From NCBI GenBank assembly GCA_016870695.1, contig VGAV01000145.1, positions 1-6,434 of the forward strand: a stretch of 6,434 nt of DNA. The letters run 5' to 3'. Every line of letters begins with the position of its first letter. Position 1 is the first letter of the stretch. Source of the stretch: Actinomycetota bacterium (GTDB taxonomy: Bacteria; Actinomycetota; Actinomycetes; Actinomycetales; Microbacteriaceae). A model generated the notes under the pieces. The model saw only the letters and a program-made list of their open reading frames with translations. It was not told the DNA's origin and made no database searches. A program made the position numbers and the translations under genes. Positions 5,674-6,434 of the stretch are shown one piece after another.

Positions 5674-6434
5674 ATGGGTGCGCAGGACGGAACCGTCGAC
5701 GTCGCGGAGCACCTGGCGTCGATCCTCGCCGTGGTCGAGCCGTTCGCCCCGGTCGACCGACCGATCGCCGAGGTGCGCGGTCGCATCCTCCGCGCACCGG
5801 CGCTCGCCGCCGTTGACGTGCCCGCCTTCGACAACTCCGCGATGGACGGCTTCGCGGTGCGCTTCGCCGACGTGCAGGACACCCCCGTCACCCTGCGCGT
5901 GGTCGCCGACCTGCCCGCCGGCACGGCGGAGGACCCCCGGATGGATGCGGCTGAGGCCGCGCGCATCATGACCGGTGCGCCGCTGCCGACCGACGCCACC
6001 GCCGTGGTGCCCTTCGAGGACACGCGCGCCGGTCTGGCGGGTGGGCTCGAGGCGGTGACCGTGGAGCGTCCGCCCCGCGCCGACGGCGCCCACATCCGTC
6101 GGCGGGGGTCCGACGTCCGCACGGGGGACGTGGTGGTCGCCGCCGGGCTGCGGCTCACCGCGGGACGTGTCGCCGCGCTCGCCGCGGCCGGCATCCCGTC
6201 CGTCCCGGTCAGCCGTGCGCCGCGCGTCGCGGTCGTGTCGACGGGGTCCGAGCTCGTCCCGCCGGGGGAGCCGCTGCAGCGCGGGCAGATCCCGGAGTCG
6301 AACAGCCCGCTGCTGGCCGGGCTCGCGGAGGAGGCCGGTGCCGAGATCGTCCTGCGGGGCAGCGTCGACGACCAGGGCGACGGACTGCGACGCGCGATCG
6401 CGGACGCGGCGGCCGCGGGCGCCGACGCGGTGGT
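5674..6434 (+). CDS. moeA: Molybdopterin molybdenumtransferase MoeA (partial, C-terminus outside window)
   Basis: MoeA inserts molybdate into adenylylated molybdopterin to form active molybdenum cofactor in the cytosol. The visible 253 residues cover more than half of a protein usually about 400 long. Family motifs are FDNSAMDGFAV at 52-62, in which Asp58 corresponds to the catalytic Asp of E. coli MoeA; RIMTGAPLPTDATAVVPFED at 97-116; the GAHIRRRGSDVRTGD segment at 138-152; and the start of the MoaB-like domain with STGSELV at 189-195 and the ESN motif at 208-210. The start codon is the first ATG of the frame near the promoter, and the N-terminus has normal length for the family. It is divergent from the DUF1990-fdhD-oxidoreductase block and supplies the cofactor that the oxidoreductase needs. 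MoeA can also serve other molybdoenzymes in the cell. The reading frame is intact to the window edge. Confidence 0.96.
   Translation, partial: MGAQDGTVDVAEHLASILAVVEPFAPVDRPIAEVRGRILRAPALAAVDVPAFDNSAMDGFAVRFADVQDTPVTLRVVADLPAGTAEDPRMDAAEAARIMTGAPLPTDATAVVPFEDTRAGLAGGLEAVTVERPPRADGAHIRRRGSDVRTGDVVVAAGLRLTAGRVAALAAAGIPSVPVSRAPRVAVVSTGSELVPPGEPLQRGQIPESNSPLLAGLAEEAGAEIVLRGSVDDQGDGLRRAIADAAAAGADAV

Noticed and set aside
5540..5797. An N-terminal extension of the DUF1990 protein to 248 residues.
   Set aside because: The extra 86 residues are Arg/Pro-rich, cross the moeA promoter and start codon, and are absent from the family as I know it.

Overview
The window is about 70% G+C. It carries five protein-coding genes typical of a high-GC actinobacterium. 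The PurL and FdhD sequences and the dense, short-spaced gene layout suggest Microbacteriaceae, probably a Microbacterium-like organism; this is my reading of sequence character, with no database search behind it. I saw no rRNA, tRNA, CRISPR array, insertion sequence or phage gene.

Layout from left to right. (1) Positions 1-1513, minus strand: the N-terminal two thirds of purL (purine biosynthesis), running off the left edge. (2) Positions 1514-1691: a 178-base gap with a nested inverted repeat, probably the transcript end of the next gene, plus the likely purL promoter and ribosome binding site. (3) Positions 1692-4013, minus: a 773-residue molybdopterin oxidoreductase of the FdhF/YdeP type, substrate unknown. 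(4) Positions 4072-4959, minus: fdhD, the sulfurtransferase that activates formate-dehydrogenase-type molybdoenzymes. (5) Positions 5051-5539, minus: a small DUF1990 (UPF0548) protein. (6) Positions 5540-5673: a divergent promoter region. (7) Position 5674 to the right edge, plus: the N-terminal part of moeA, which inserts molybdenum into molybdopterin.

Genes 3, 4 and 7 form one functional story. MoeA makes active molybdenum cofactor, FdhD delivers sulfur to the cofactor, and the FdhF/YdeP-type enzyme uses it. The enzyme has Cys, not selenocysteine, at the predicted Mo-ligand position. It lacks the canonical four-Cys N-terminal cluster motif, and no electron-transfer partner is encoded in view, so its donor and acceptor are open questions. 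The DUF1990 gene sits inside this block and may be linked to it by position only. purL is a housekeeping neighbour.

Non-coding signals worth noting are: TANNNT -10 boxes placed so that moeA and the DUF1990 gene could be leaderless; an identical 13-bp sequence just upstream of both fdhD and the oxidoreductase gene, which starts two tiny reading frames both beginning Met-Asp-Ala-Thr; an imperfect dyad between the divergent promoters; and an excess of the hexamer GGATGC/GCATCC across the window.
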